Of a DNA stretch of 64,000 nucleotides, positions 27,398 through 36,691 are shown piece after piece; the stretch's first letter is position 1, and each line of letters opens with the position of its first letter. The stretch comes from Oligoflexales bacterium. GTDB taxonomy: Bacteria; Bdellovibrionota_B; Oligoflexia; Oligoflexales; RGVZ01. The DNA is taken from positions 1 through 64,000 of the forward strand of contig CANFEB010000001.1 of NCBI GenBank assembly GCA_947445775.1. The letters run 5' to 3'. The notes beneath the pieces were generated by a model, which made no database searches, had not been told where the DNA came from, and was given only the letters and a program-made list of their open reading frames with translations. Both the position numbers and the translations under genes were made by a program.

Positions 27398-29557
27398 ATG
27401 GCTTCCCAAGCAAAACTCAAAAAACTAATCGTTTCGAAAGACGGCGGTATCATTGTTGCCCACCCGTCGAGTTCCATCCGTGGGCAGATCGTCAACATAC
27501 TGAAAGACCTTGGGTTCACGGCCATCACCGGCGTCTCGGACATTCCTGAGGTGGCCCAACTTTTGAATGACGCCGCACATACCAGTCCGCCTCCAGCCTG
27601 GGTACTGACCGCATTATTTGCTGATGAAAAGTTCAATGCCCTGCAGCTGGGTCGGCTGATCAACGACACGCCCCAGTTACAAGCCCTTGCCTGGTCACTG
27701 ATCACGAGCCAAGATGAAGCCTACGCCATTCCGTATGCCATTGAAAACGGAGTGCTGTCCTGGCATACCGCCGAGAAATTCTCTTTAGGGAACGCGATCC
27801 ACGAGGAAATCATTGCGCTTTTCGATCTTGCTGGACGGCTCAAATTCGAAACCGATCTCATTTCTCTGGTCTACACAAGATTATTTCTCAAGATTTCGGA
27901 CTCCTACGAGAGCCTACTTAAACTCACTGGCTCCATGGTTGAATTGAGACCTGACAACTCGGAATTTTTGTTTAATTACGCCGATGCCATGGTTCTAAAC
28001 AATCAAGTCGACTCCGCCAGAAAATTTGCGACCAGGGCTTTTTGGGCCGACAAGAATCTCATCCCGCGAGCCGGCGAATTAGTGGAGCTCGACGGAACTC
28101 CCATTTTCAATGACGAAGAGATCAAGTCATTGGGGTCATCAAGTTCATCGGTGTTGAGCGCCTTTGGCCTTTCCAGATGCATGATTGTGGATCCAGATGC
28201 TGCAGCCCGCAAACACTTGCGATCCGCACTTGAAGGCATGGGCATTCAGGAAGTTCTGGAATTTGAAGATGGCCTGGCGGCCTGGGAGTACCTGAAAACC
28301 CAAAGCGCCAATACACTTCTGATTTGCGAATGGAAATTACCGAAACTCTCCGCTATGGCCCTGCTGCAGCGCATGCGCCAGCAGGGTATCCACGGTGTGC
28401 CGGTGATCATCTCCAGCGCCCAGCTAGGACCACAGGACAAAGGACTCTTGGAAGAGCTTGGATCTGCGGTGCTCCTGCAAAAACCCCTTTCCCTCGAATC
28501 GTTGGACGCCAACATCCGGATTGCAGTCAAAGAAGAAAATCTTCCCTCGTCATTCAAGGGTGTCATCCGCAAGGTACGGGGTCTTCTACGCAAAAATGAC
28601 GTTGTCGAGGCAAAAAAACTTTGGGACGTTTCGATCGCTGAAATGCTGGTTCCTGGTTCTGAGAAAAAAATGGTTGCTGCCGAAATCTTGATGGCCGAGG
28701 GCAAACTCGAAGAAGCCTACGCGGAAGTCCAAATTTCGGCTGCCATGGGCGCGCGTGGCGCCTATTTCTTTAATCTTCTAGGTAAGATTACCTTCGCCCT
28801 TGGCGACTTCGACAGTTCAGCCACTTGGTTCTACAAGGCAAACAAGATAGTTCCGATCAACATTGATCGCCTCACAGAACTTGCAACCGTGGAAATGCAC
28901 CGCGGTGATATCGACAAGGCCACTGAAGTCGCAGGAGACGCCGCTAAAATTGACGCTTTAAATCCGAAAGTGATTGAGACTCATGCCATGGTCGCCTTGG
29001 AAAAGGGTGATTCCGAAGAGGCCGCGGCCATCATGGCTGAACTCAATGATTTGATGAACATCGTCTCCCATCTGAACAACCGCGCCGTGGCCATGGCATG
29101 GCAGGGCGATCACGACAAAGGCATCGCCCTTTACCGCGAGGCACTGATTGCAGCCCCGAATGGCTCTAGTGATAACCAGAACTCTTTTGCTACGTCTGTG
29201 GCCTACAATTTGGCGTTGGCGCTTGCCCGCAAGGGTGATCTGGAATCCGCTGAAAAAACTATCGCGGGCCTCAAGCTTGATGATTTGAATGCGCTTGACG
29301 ACCGCTTGTCCTCAAAAATTGGTGGTTTCAAAAAGCGCGTCAAGGAAGCCATCAAGACCGGGGCCAAAATCGAAATCGAAACACCCAAGACCAGTGATGT
29401 GTCTAAAAAGCGAATTCAGAATCTAGCCAATGCCTCGAAAGCGGCAATTGCCAAGGCCGGAAATCTTGCGAAAAGCATGCAAGTTTTTGGCACCATCGAC
29501 TACCGGTCGTTGAAATTGACGGAAAAAAAACTTCGTTTTAAGCCAAAGAAAACCTAA
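27398..29557 (+). CDS. Double receiver-like/TPR protein with altered phosphorylation site
   Basis: A 719-residue cytoplasmic protein. An N-terminal receiver-like domain (about 15-130) lacks the acidic phosphorylation site. A second one (about 265-380) has the acidic pocket VDPDAAARKHL, the switch ISSAQ and lysine KPLS, but the expected phospho-aspartate segment reads LLICEWKLPKL, with glutamate where aspartate is expected. The rest is TPR-like helical repeats. ATG at 27398 with AAAGGA is preferred to the upstream 27326 frame. It may work as a constitutively 'on' or phosphorylation-independent scaffold. The downstream oxidoreductase gene is 25 bases away. Confidence 0.75.
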   Translation: MASQAKLKKLIVSKDGGIIVAHPSSSIRGQIVNILKDLGFTAITGVSDIPEVAQLLNDAAHTSPPPAWVLTALFADEKFNALQLGRLINDTPQLQALAWSLITSQDEAYAIPYAIENGVLSWHTAEKFSLGNAIHEEIIALFDLAGRLKFETDLISLVYTRLFLKISDSYESLLKLTGSMVELRPDNSEFLFNYADAMVLNNQVDSARKFATRAFWADKNLIPRAGELVELDGTPIFNDEEIKSLGSSSSSVLSAFGLSRCMIVDPDAAARKHLRSALEGMGIQEVLEFEDGLAAWEYLKTQSANTLLICEWKLPKLSAMALLQRMRQQGIHGVPVIISSAQLGPQDKGLLEELGSAVLLQKPLSLESLDANIRIAVKEENLPSSFKGVIRKVRGLLRKNDVVEAKKLWDVSIAEMLVPGSEKKMVAAEILMAEGKLEEAYAEVQISAAMGARGAYFFNLLGKITFALGDFDSSATWFYKANKIVPINIDRLTELATVEMHRGDIDKATEVAGDAAKIDALNPKVIETHAMVALEKGDSEEAAAIMAELNDLMNIVSHLNNRAVAMAWQGDHDKGIALYREALIAAPNGSSDNQNSFATSVAYNLALALARKGDLESAEKTIAGLKLDDLNALDDRLSSKIGGFKKRVKEAIKTGAKIEIETPKTSDVSKKRIQNLANASKAAIAKAGNLAKSMQVFGTIDYRSLKLTEKKLRFKPKKT

Positions 29558-29582
29558 ACCTCTCGATCAAAGGCCTAAACCA

Positions 29583-30578
29583 ATGCGCGCTGCTATCCTT
29601 GAAACTTTTTCCAGTCCTGCAGGCCTTCGCGTCACAGAAATTCCGACGCCAAAACCAAAACGCGGCGAAGTCCTCGTCAAGGTCATCAGTTCACCCGTCA
29701 ACCCTTCGGATGTCCTGTACTGTTCAGGTCTTTATGGCACCCGTCAAAAATTGCCTGTAACTCCAGGCTTTGAAGGATGCGGCACGGTGGTGGCTTCCGG
29801 TGGCGGCCTCATGGCAGACCGCCTTCTTGGCAAAAGGGTTGCCGGTAGCGTCCAGGCCGGAAACGGGTTTTGGGCTCAATATGTGGTTTTGAAGGCTGCC
29901 GAAACCATGGTCATGCCCGGTCATATCAGCGATGAATCAGCGGCGTCAGCCCTCGTGAATCCGTTGTCTGCAGTTGCTCTAATCCGACCAGTTGTAAAGG
30001 GCTGCCACCGGGCCATGATCCAAACCGCGGCGGCCTCGCAACTGGGCCGCATGATCATGCGGTTGGCTGAGGGCCACAATTTTCCTCTTATCAATATTGT
30101 GCATCGTCAGGGTCTTGTCGATGAGTTGAAAGGGCAGGGGGCCCGCTACGTTCTCGACAGCAGCGCGGCAAACTTCACGGAAACATTGAAAGCAATGGCT
30201 AAAGATCTCAACGCGACCTGGGCCGCTGACGCTGTTGCCGGCAGCATGACGGGGACCTTGGCTGAGTGCATGCCCCAGGGCAGTCATATTAATGTCTATG
30301 GAGTTCTTTCTGGTGAGGGCAGCGCCTTGAACCCTGGAGATTTGATTTTCCGCGGGCAAACGGTGCAGGGTTTTTGGCTGGCCAATGAATTCAAGGATCG
30401 CAGCCCGCTGGGCCTGATCAAGATTGCCATGCGCATGAGGGCTGCAACTAAATTGCTCGGCACAGATTTGAAAAGCGTTGCCCAGGGTCATGTGAAGCTT
30501 GAAGAGATGGCAACAAAACTGCCTGATCTTTTGAAGTCCGCCAGCAAGGGCAAGGTCTACATCACGCCGAACGCTTGA
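29583..30578 (+). CDS. Medium-chain dehydrogenase/reductase, enoyl reductase or quinone oxidoreductase type
   Basis: A 331-residue NAD(P)H-dependent oxidoreductase. The N-terminal GroES-like part reads PVNPSDVLYCSGLYG and TPGFEGCGTVVASG, and the Rossmann region has MIQTAAASQLGRMIMRLA, which resembles the trans-2-enoyl-CoA reductase branch more than zinc alcohol dehydrogenases. The zinc-site cysteines of alcohol dehydrogenases are absent. AAAGG lies before the ATG. The 3' end overlaps fliN on the other strand by 17 bases. Confidence 0.8.
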   Translation: MRAAILETFSSPAGLRVTEIPTPKPKRGEVLVKVISSPVNPSDVLYCSGLYGTRQKLPVTPGFEGCGTVVASGGGLMADRLLGKRVAGSVQAGNGFWAQYVVLKAAETMVMPGHISDESAASALVNPLSAVALIRPVVKGCHRAMIQTAAASQLGRMIMRLAEGHNFPLINIVHRQGLVDELKGQGARYVLDSSAANFTETLKAMAKDLNATWAADAVAGSMTGTLAECMPQGSHINVYGVLSGEGSALNPGDLIFRGQTVQGFWLANEFKDRSPLGLIKIAMRMRAATKLLGTDLKSVAQGHVKLEEMATKLPDLLKSASKGKVYITPNA

Positions 30579-30921
30579 CATCGTCTTGAGCAGATTTGCT
30601 TCGGGCAATGACCTCGGTGACGCGAACTCCAACCTTCCCGTTGACGATCACGGCTTCTCCGTAAGCAAAAAGCCTGTCGTTCACAAAAATTTTTAGTGGG
30701 TCATTAGCTCCGCCGTTTAAGGCGAGCATCTCCCCGGATTTTAATTTCAAAATATCCGCAAGCGGCAAGCGGGTTCGTCCGATTTCGACGGTGATCTTGA
30801 CGCGGACGTCCATAAGGGTTTCTGCGATGTCCCGATTGGGAGACGCCGCAGGAGAGGTCGCAGGAGAGGTCGCAGAAGACGCGCCGGGAGATTGGTTTGC
30901 TTCTTTTTTAATGATGGTCAA
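30562..30921 (-). CDS. fliN: Flagellar motor switch protein FliN, orphan
   Basis: FliN forms the cytoplasmic C-ring with FliM and FliG. The SpoA domain is clear in VRVKITVEIGRTRLPLADILKLKSGEML, PLKIFVNDRLFAYGEAVIV and VGVRVTEVI, filling about residues 35-105. A proline/serine-rich tail (ATSPATSPAASP) precedes it. The TTG start at 30921 is unusual: it follows a strong terminator hairpin whose 3' arm also holds the only ribosome-like GGGGGGA. An ATG at 30813 is an alternative but has no ribosome site and cuts into the domain. No fliM or fliG adjoins it. Confidence 0.75.
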   Translation of the reverse strand: MTIIKKEANQSPGASSATSPATSPAASPNRDIAETLMDVRVKITVEIGRTRLPLADILKLKSGEMLALNGGANDPLKIFVNDRLFAYGEAVIVNGKVGVRVTEVIARSKSAQDDVKRSA

Positions 30922-30962
30922 AAAAATCCCCCCTTCTTCGATATCTATCGGAAGAAGGGGGG
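30920..30962 (-). terminator. Strong terminator directly before fliN start
   Basis: A 12-base perfect stem, CCCCCCTTCTTC with GAAGAAGGGGGG, is followed by A and then seven T on the minus strand. It is about 120 bases after the thiolase stop and should end that transcript. It overlaps the fliN TTG start and the only candidate ribosome site, so it may act as an attenuator. Confidence 0.8.
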
Positions 30963-31083
30963 ATTTATTGAGCCGGGAAGCTCATTTGATTTGCAGTTCG
31001 GGCCCCGCGGGCCCAGGACAATTATTTGTCACATTTAGGGGGGCTGCCCGTCATTCTAAGGCAAAGCCCCGTCATTCCTCGGA

Positions 31084-32259
31084 TTAAACAACCTCGACGA
31101 TCACCGCACTGGCCTCGCCACCCCCAATACACAAAGTCGCCAGGCCGCGGCGTTTGCCCGCAGCACGCAGCGCGTGGATCAAGGTGACCAGCACCCGGGT
31201 TCCACTGGCACCGATTGGATGGCCGATGGCCACCGCGCCGCCATGAATGTTGACCTTGTCATGGGGGATTTCAAGGTCACGCATGGCCGCCATGGGCACG
31301 ACGGCAAATGCTTCGTTGATCTCAAACAGGTCAATGTCACTGACTGACATTTTGGCCTTGTGCAAAACCTTGCGGATGCATTCGACGGGAGCCGTGGTGA
31401 ACCATGATGGATCCTGCGCATGGGATGCCTGGGCTATGATCCGGACCAAGGGCTTCAAGTTGAGTTCCTTGGCTTTTTCATCACTGCAAGCAACCACCAG
31501 AGCAGCGCCATCGTTAATGGACGAGGCATTTCCTGCCGTAATTGTACCGGCCTTATCAAAAGCCGGGCGCAGCTCAGGAAGCTTGGTCAGCTCAGCAGCA
31601 AAGGGCTCCTCATCCCTTTCCACCATGACGGGGCCTTTGCGTCCCGGGACTTCGATGGCAACCACCTCATTTTTGAAATGGCCGCTTTCCCAGGCATTAC
31701 GGGCCCGCGCATAACTTTCCAAAGCGAACTTGTCCTGATCCTCGCGGGAGAACTTGTATTCCTTGGCGCACAGCTCGCCGCAATTTCCCATGGCCACATT
31801 GCCATAGGGATCCCACAGGCCGTCCCACTGCATGTGGTCCTTGGCCTCAACGGCACCGAACTTGTAGCCGGCCCGGGAATTCATCAACAAATGGGGAGCT
31901 TGAGTCATGTTTTCCTGGCCGCCAGCAAAAATCACTTTGGCATCGCCAAGGCGAATAGCCTGATCAGCCATCATGACGGCCTTCAGTCCGCTGCCGCAAA
32001 CGCGGTTGATGGTGGTCGCGCAAACGGACTTGGGCAATCCGCCGTAAATCGCCGCCTGACGCGCGGGGGCTTGGCCAACTCCGGCAGTCAGGACATTGCC
32101 CATAATGATTTCATCGACCTTTGCTGGGTCAATCATGGTTTTGGCAAGGGCATCTTTGACCAGGGCTGCGCCAAGACGCGAAGCCGACAAACTGGAAAAC
32201 GCGCCACTCAGCTTGCCAACCGGGGTACGACCTGCATAAACGATTACTGTGTGACTCAC
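31084..32259 (-). CDS. Acetyl-CoA acetyltransferase (thiolase)
   Basis: A 391-residue thiolase. [11 protein letters not shown] holds the nucleophilic cysteine, [31 protein letters not shown] and [13 protein letters not shown] hold the remaining catalytic histidine and cysteine-type signatures. It condenses or cleaves acyl-CoA in acetoacetyl-CoA formation or beta-oxidation. The frame begins at 32340, but GTG at 32259 with an ideal GGAGG gives the usual N-terminus ([15 protein letters not shown]). A terminator follows. It is alone; with fadD it forms the visible fatty-acid chemistry of the window. Confidence 0.95.
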   Translation of the reverse strand: MSHTVIVYAGRTPVGKLSGAFSSLSASRLGAALVKDALAKTMIDPAKVDEIIMGNVLTAGVGQAPARQAAIYGGLPKSVCATTINRVCGSGLKAVMMADQAIRLGDAKVIFAGGQENMTQAPHLLMNSRAGYKFGAVEAKDHMQWDGLWDPYGNVAMGNCGELCAKEYKFSREDQDKFALESYARARNAWESGHFKNEVVAIEVPGRKGPVMVERDEEPFAAELTKLPELRPAFDKAGTITAGNASSINDGAALVVACSDEKAKELNLKPLVRIIAQASHAQDPSWFTTAPVECIRKVLHKAKMSVSDIDLFEINEAFAVVPMAAMRDLEIPHDKVNIHGGAVAIGHPIGASGTRVLVTLIHALRAAGKRRGLATLCIGGGEASAVIVEVV

Positions 32260-32459
32260 GATAAACCTCCGGCGATAAAATTCTGCCCCCAAGGCTACTG
32301 TTATGGCAGCGCGATTACTAGCCAGAACAGACGAAAACATTACGCCGGTTATCCGGCGGAGGTTCGCACTGACGCCGCTTGAATGTCCCTTGACTTTTTG
32401 ACCTCCTAGCCATAATCCACCCCTTTGCGATGTTGCGTCCGCTGCACCGCAAGTGGTCT

Positions 32460-32536
32460 GGCGAGGTAGCTCAGATGGTTAGAGCGGTGGATTCATAACC
32501 CACAGGTCGGCGGTTCGATCCCGCCTCTCGCCACCA
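32460..32536 (+). tRNA. tRNA with CAU anticodon, probably elongator Met
   Basis: A 77-base cloverleaf: acceptor GGCGAGG pairs with TCTCGCC, then A and encoded CCA. The anticodon loop TTCATAA contains CAT, and the T-arm GGCGG-TTCGATC-CCGCC is standard. The first base pair is G-C, which excludes initiator tRNA. A lysidine-modified tRNA-Ile is possible, since CAU anticodons cannot be separated by sequence alone here. The DUF4143 ATPase copy 5 begins 247 bases downstream. Confidence 0.9.
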
Positions 32537-32746
32537 AACCTGCGTGGCCGGTTTACACAAATTATTTACATTCTCGCCTTTTTTAGCCAGCTTGGTTGAA
32601 CCTTAAACGGAGAATCAATGCTTAGAGATTAGTAGGCAAAAGAAACGCATTTCCCAACCCGTCACACCGCCTGCCGGCTCTCCTCTCCCACATTCGCACT
32701 TAAGAACCTCCACCACTTTTTGACGGAGGCGTGAATTCGGAGGCAC

Positions 32747-32786
32747 TGGCATTAGTGCCAAAAATAAGGTATATTATTGGCATATG
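32747..32786 (+). promoter_or_regulatory. Leaderless promoter with palindromic operator, ATPase 5
   Basis: TGGCAT (32747-32752), 17 bases, TATATT (32770-32775), then 8 bases to the ATG at 32784. Palindrome TGCCAAAAATA (32756-32766) and TATTATTGGCA (32772-32782), paired at 10 of 11 positions, covers the -10. A second, smaller palindrome TGGCATTAGTGCCA (32747-32760) shares a half-site and overlaps the -35. No ribosome site is visible. Confidence 0.65.
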
Positions 32787-33959
32787 ATCCAGAGAAACTA
32801 TAAATTATCAAAATCACGTAGTTTTTTTCTTCTAGGGCCACGTGGGGTTGGGAAGTCAACACTCCTTCGTGAGCATTTTCGAGAGATAAATTGCTTCTAT
32901 GTAAATCTACTCGAATCAGACGTAGAACGGCGTCTGGCGGCGCGTCCTGAGCGCTTATTGGAGGAGTGGAACGCTCAACCCAAGGCTATCCAAGAGTCAA
33001 AATGGATTGTTATTGACGAGGTCCAACGAATACCGCGCATTCTAGATGCCGTGCATAAAGGTATTGCAGATTTTGGTTTGAGATTCGCCTTAACTGGATC
33101 CAGTGCACGCAAGCTGAAACGAGGTGCCGCAAATCTGTTGGCCGGTCGTGCGTCTGAATTTAGGATGCACCCATTTTCATTTACAGAACTTGGGCATGAT
33201 TTTGATCCTATAGACGCGATGACATTTGGACTATTGCCCGAAAGCTTTCAGTTGAAAGACAATTTGCTCGAGCGCCGTCGATTTCTTAACTCTTATGTAA
33301 ACACATATTTGCGTGAAGAAATTCAAGCCGAACAGATTGTTCGAAATATGGAGCCATTTCGACAATTTATTGAAGTGGCCGCTGCCACAAACGGTAAAAT
33401 TTTAAATGCCGCCAAAGTAGGGCGTCAGTGTGGTCTAGATCCGAAAACAAGCCAACGCTATTTTCAAATATTAAGTGATACTTTGGTAGGATTTTATTTA
33501 CCTGCTTTTGACCTTTCCATACGCAAGCAGCAAGCAACGCATCCCAAATTTTTTTGGTTTGACCTCGGCGTAGCACGAGCTGCATCAGGAATGCTTGACG
33601 AAAAGATTTCAGCGAGCACATATGAGTTTGGGAATCTCTTTGAGCATCTCGTGATCGTCGAAGCTATTAAGCTCAACGATCAATCAGAAGCTGGCGCGAA
33701 ACTTATGTATTTCAGGTCAGCGGATGATTCCGAAATTGATCTCGTGGTCAAACGTGGAAAAAGTCTTTACGCAATCGAAATAAAGTCGGCGGAAAATCCC
33801 GATATCACAGATATTCGGAAATTGTCGCGATTACAGCAATCTCTTCCTAAGGGGACACAGGCTTTTGTCTTTTGCAATACCGAAAAACCCTATGTTATTG
33901 AAGGTGTTCGCATCGTTCATTGGATGGCGGGACTCCAGGAAATATTCCCATGGCAGTAA
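32784..33959 (+). CDS. AAA_14/DUF4143 ATPase with nuclease-like C-terminus (copy 5)
   Basis: A 391-residue close relative of copies 1 and 2. It has GPRGVGKST (Walker A, about residues 18-26), WIVIDEVQRIP (Walker B), FALTGSSARKLKRGAANLLAGRA (sensor), a winged-helix candidate in AAKVGRQCGLDPKTSQRYFQIL, and FEHLVIVEA, DSEIDLVV and AIEIKSAE as the E-D-ExK elements. A-T-rich compared with neighbours. It lies between a tRNA gene and an LTA-synthase-like gene, with nothing else recognisable in the flanks; tRNA neighbourhoods are common entry points for transferred DNA. The start is fixed by homology and promoter spacing. Confidence 0.85.
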   Translation: MIQRNYKLSKSRSFFLLGPRGVGKSTLLREHFREINCFYVNLLESDVERRLAARPERLLEEWNAQPKAIQESKWIVIDEVQRIPRILDAVHKGIADFGLRFALTGSSARKLKRGAANLLAGRASEFRMHPFSFTELGHDFDPIDAMTFGLLPESFQLKDNLLERRRFLNSYVNTYLREEIQAEQIVRNMEPFRQFIEVAAATNGKILNAAKVGRQCGLDPKTSQRYFQILSDTLVGFYLPAFDLSIRKQQATHPKFFWFDLGVARAASGMLDEKISASTYEFGNLFEHLVIVEAIKLNDQSEAGAKLMYFRSADDSEIDLVVKRGKSLYAIEIKSAENPDITDIRKLSRLQQSLPKGTQAFVFCNTEKPYVIEGVRIVHWMAGLQEIFPWQ

Positions 33960-34155
33960 GGCCATTTGAAAGAGCTGTGTTTTTGAGGATAGTTGACGCA
34001 TAAAATGGCATCTCGCACAACGAGATAGGGCAAGATGTTGCCTTGGACGAGGGCCTTTCCCTCTGGTCGGCGGAGAAACTGGAGAAGAGGGTTTCGATGG
34101 AAGTCACGTTTTCTGCACCATGTCTTTTTGACTTTATTTTTGACACAATCCCTCA

Positions 34156-36090
34156 ATGAACTTTTTCCTGCCAAGCAAAATTAACGCCGCTGGCGTCTGG
34201 TTTTGCCGGGTCTTCATCTTTTGCCTGGTGCTGTTCCTGTGCCACCGCCTGACGGCCTTCGGCATTATTTCCCGGGAATTTTTCGATCTCGGCGCGCTCC
34301 ACCTGGCCCAAAGCCTCCTTGTTGGTGCCGCCAGTGACCTTTGGGTGGCAACCCTCATTGCGATGATGTGGGCCATTCCCGCTGCCCTGTGTTCTCCTCG
34401 GGCCGCAACCTGGATCGCCGCCGGTGGATGCCTCGTCCTTTCGACCTTGGTTGCCTTGCACCAAAGTTACGTCGAATTTTACCGCGTCCCGATTATGGCT
34501 TTTCACCTGCGCTATCTTGCCGACCTAGAGTTTATCAAGGCCAGCACCTCCGCCACAGCGTGGTCTCCTTTGGTCATCGCCAATATTGCCGGTGCACTTT
34601 TAGCGCTTCTAGCCAGCAACTTGCGGATTAAACCTGCGATACCAGTGCTGATCATCACCGCCATTGCAATCCATGCCCTACAAATTCGTTACCGGGTCCA
34701 GTGGTTTATTCCCGGCCCCCTGCACTTCAACCCCATCGAAAAAATTGTTGTCGACCTCAGCCATCAAACATTGATTCCTCTACCGACCACGGGTGAAGTC
34801 GCAAGATTCGCCCAAATGCGTTTGGCCATCGCTCCCGAATCACCACGGACTCGCCTACGCCAAAAATTGCACGCCGCGTTTCAAAACCAAATCGCCAAAG
34901 GCAAGCGCCCGGTGATCGCTGTCTTGGCCCTTGAAACGTTTCGTCCGACTGAGATTGGGGTTTTCCGCAAGGAATCACCGCCGTCCGCCGCTTCAACCTT
35001 GACACAAACCTTGCCCCAGACCTTGACCCCTGCGTTCGACGCCCTAAGTAAAAACGGCCTACTCTTCACAGAAGCCTGGAGCAGTGGCACCGTCACCTGC
35101 GCCGGCCAAGAAGCCCTGTGGTGCGGCCAACCCTCCGGATTGTTCTCCTCACTGATGCGCGGGTCTTCACGAATTCAAAACGCCACGTGCATTCCCGATG
35201 AGGTCAAAGCCAACGGAGGCCTGCCCATTTGGGTGCACAACGGCGACGGAAAATTCGATAATCAAGTCAGTTTCTGGCGACGCCACGGCGTTTCATCGCC
35301 AATTTCAAGCACTGACTATCCCGCGGAAATCCCACGGGGCAGTTGGGGGCTTAGTGATTTGATATTAGCTGACCGGGCCGTGACTGAAATCGCAGGCGCG
35401 CGCAACCAGCCATTGGGAAACAAAATTGATTTCATTGCCCCCTTTATTTTAACCGTCAGCAATCATATTCCGTGGGATCTGCCGGACGATGCCTCGGATG
35501 CCGTCAAGAAAATCGAGGCTCCCGAAAATCAAGATGGAACGCCAAACATCAAGATGTGGCGCACCACTGCTTATACTGATCAAGCAATCGCAAGGTTTGT
35601 CGCGGGGGCCAAGGCTCAAGACTTTTGGCAAAACACGATCTTAATCATCGCCAGCGATCACGGCAATCTTGAGCCAGGAAAACACGGAACAACCACACAA
35701 GGCGCCAACAGCGGCTCCGACACCGGTTCTGATTCCGCCGCGCGCCGCCAATCTCATATTGCCCTGCTCCTTACCGGCGGCCTTGTTGAGTCGGCCCTGG
35801 GTGAGCTGAATCCCAAAAATACGCCAGACTTCATGACCGTCCATGAACCTGTCGGCCAAACTGGGGTCGCCGAATTGATCCGAGCGATCACGGCGAAGGT
35901 CCTACCAAGAAATCCAGACATCCTTGCTTGGCCGTCAAACTTGCCTGTTTTCAGCGACCAGAATGAAACGCTCTATGTTCCCGCCTTGGACCTAAATATC
36001 AACAAGTCTGAATTCGCGCGGGACTGGTCCCTTTCCGGAGCTGTGATGAACGACGCTGTCATTGCCTTCAAGGCGATGACGGCACCTTAA
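34156..36090 (+). CDS. LTA synthase/sulfatase-family membrane phosphotransferase
   Basis: A 644-residue protein with about five N-terminal membrane helices and a C-terminal sulfatase-type domain. ALETFRPTEIG supplies a metal-binding glutamate, SSGTVTCAGQEAL the catalytic threonine (the LTA-synthase type nucleophile), and IIASDHGNLEPG the Asp-His metal pair. Such enzymes move phosphoglycerol or phosphoethanolamine groups onto envelope glycans or lipids. A Gram-negative member more likely decorates membrane-derived glycans or lipopolysaccharide than lipoteichoic acid. Repeats of TLTQTLPQTLTP occur near residue 280. No clear ribosome site precedes the ATG. Its end overlaps msrQ by 23 bases. Confidence 0.75.
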   Translation: MNFFLPSKINAAGVWFCRVFIFCLVLFLCHRLTAFGIISREFFDLGALHLAQSLLVGAASDLWVATLIAMMWAIPAALCSPRAATWIAAGGCLVLSTLVALHQSYVEFYRVPIMAFHLRYLADLEFIKASTSATAWSPLVIANIAGALLALLASNLRIKPAIPVLIITAIAIHALQIRYRVQWFIPGPLHFNPIEKIVVDLSHQTLIPLPTTGEVARFAQMRLAIAPESPRTRLRQKLHAAFQNQIAKGKRPVIAVLALETFRPTEIGVFRKESPPSAASTLTQTLPQTLTPAFDALSKNGLLFTEAWSSGTVTCAGQEALWCGQPSGLFSSLMRGSSRIQNATCIPDEVKANGGLPIWVHNGDGKFDNQVSFWRRHGVSSPISSTDYPAEIPRGSWGLSDLILADRAVTEIAGARNQPLGNKIDFIAPFILTVSNHIPWDLPDDASDAVKKIEAPENQDGTPNIKMWRTTAYTDQAIARFVAGAKAQDFWQNTILIIASDHGNLEPGKHGTTTQGANSGSDTGSDSAARRQSHIALLLTGGLVESALGELNPKNTPDFMTVHEPVGQTGVAELIRAITAKVLPRNPDILAWPSNLPVFSDQNETLYVPALDLNINKSEFARDWSLSGAVMNDAVIAFKAMTAP

Positions 36091-36691
36091 TAGATTTCGC
36101 AGTTTTCAATTTCTCAAAAATGCGCACACCCAGCAGCAACGCGATAATGCCGGCGTAGATGGCGGGCTCACGCTTGTCGAGTTTAACCAACCACAGAAAA
36201 TGAATCGTGACGAGAATTGCAATTACGTAGGTTAATTGATGGAGTTTACGCCAGAGTTTTGCGCCCATCTTTTTTAGCATCCACGAATTCGACGTAACCG
36301 CCAACGGCACCATCAACATCAACGCTGAAAATCCAACGGTGATGTAGGGTCGCTTGGCGACATCCGCGGCGGTTTGCGAAAAATCTAGTTCCTGATCAAA
36401 AAGCAAATAAATGCTGAAGTGCACGAGCGCGTATGCGAAAGAAAATAGCCCGATCATGCGTCGAAATATAATAGGCCGGCGCCAGCCAAAAAAAATCCGC
36501 GCCGGCGTCACGGCAAGTGAGAGAATCAGCAGGCGCAGCGCCCAAATGCCGGTACGATGGGTGGCAGCCTCAACCGGGTTGGCTCCTAGGCCGTTGGTGA
36601 AAAAAAGAAATGTCGTTATCAGTAGCGGAATCGTCATCAAGATAAACAGAGCAGATTTTTCCAGATCCAAGCGTGCCTTGACGGACAACAC
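36068..36691 (-). CDS. msrQ: MsrQ, heme-binding membrane subunit of the methionine sulfoxide reductase
   Basis: A 207-residue inner-membrane protein with about six helices. It belongs to the ferric-reductase-like YedZ family: HRTGIWALRLLILSLAVTPARI, SFAYALVHFSIYL and LHQLTYVIAILVTIHFLWLVK carry the heme-ligand histidines. It passes electrons to MsrP for repair of oxidised periplasmic methionine. msrP ends where it begins, the usual msrPQ order. Confidence 0.93.
   Translation of the reverse strand: MLSVKARLDLEKSALFILMTIPLLITTFLFFTNGLGANPVEAATHRTGIWALRLLILSLAVTPARIFFGWRRPIIFRRMIGLFSFAYALVHFSIYLLFDQELDFSQTAADVAKRPYITVGFSALMLMVPLAVTSNSWMLKKMGAKLWRKLHQLTYVIAILVTIHFLWLVKLDKREPAIYAGIIALLLGVRIFEKLKTAKSIKVPSSP

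Noticed and set aside
32460-32536. Integrated element using the tRNA as attachment site
   Set aside because: No repeat of the tRNA 3' end was seen on the far side of ATPase copy 5, and no integrase is present.
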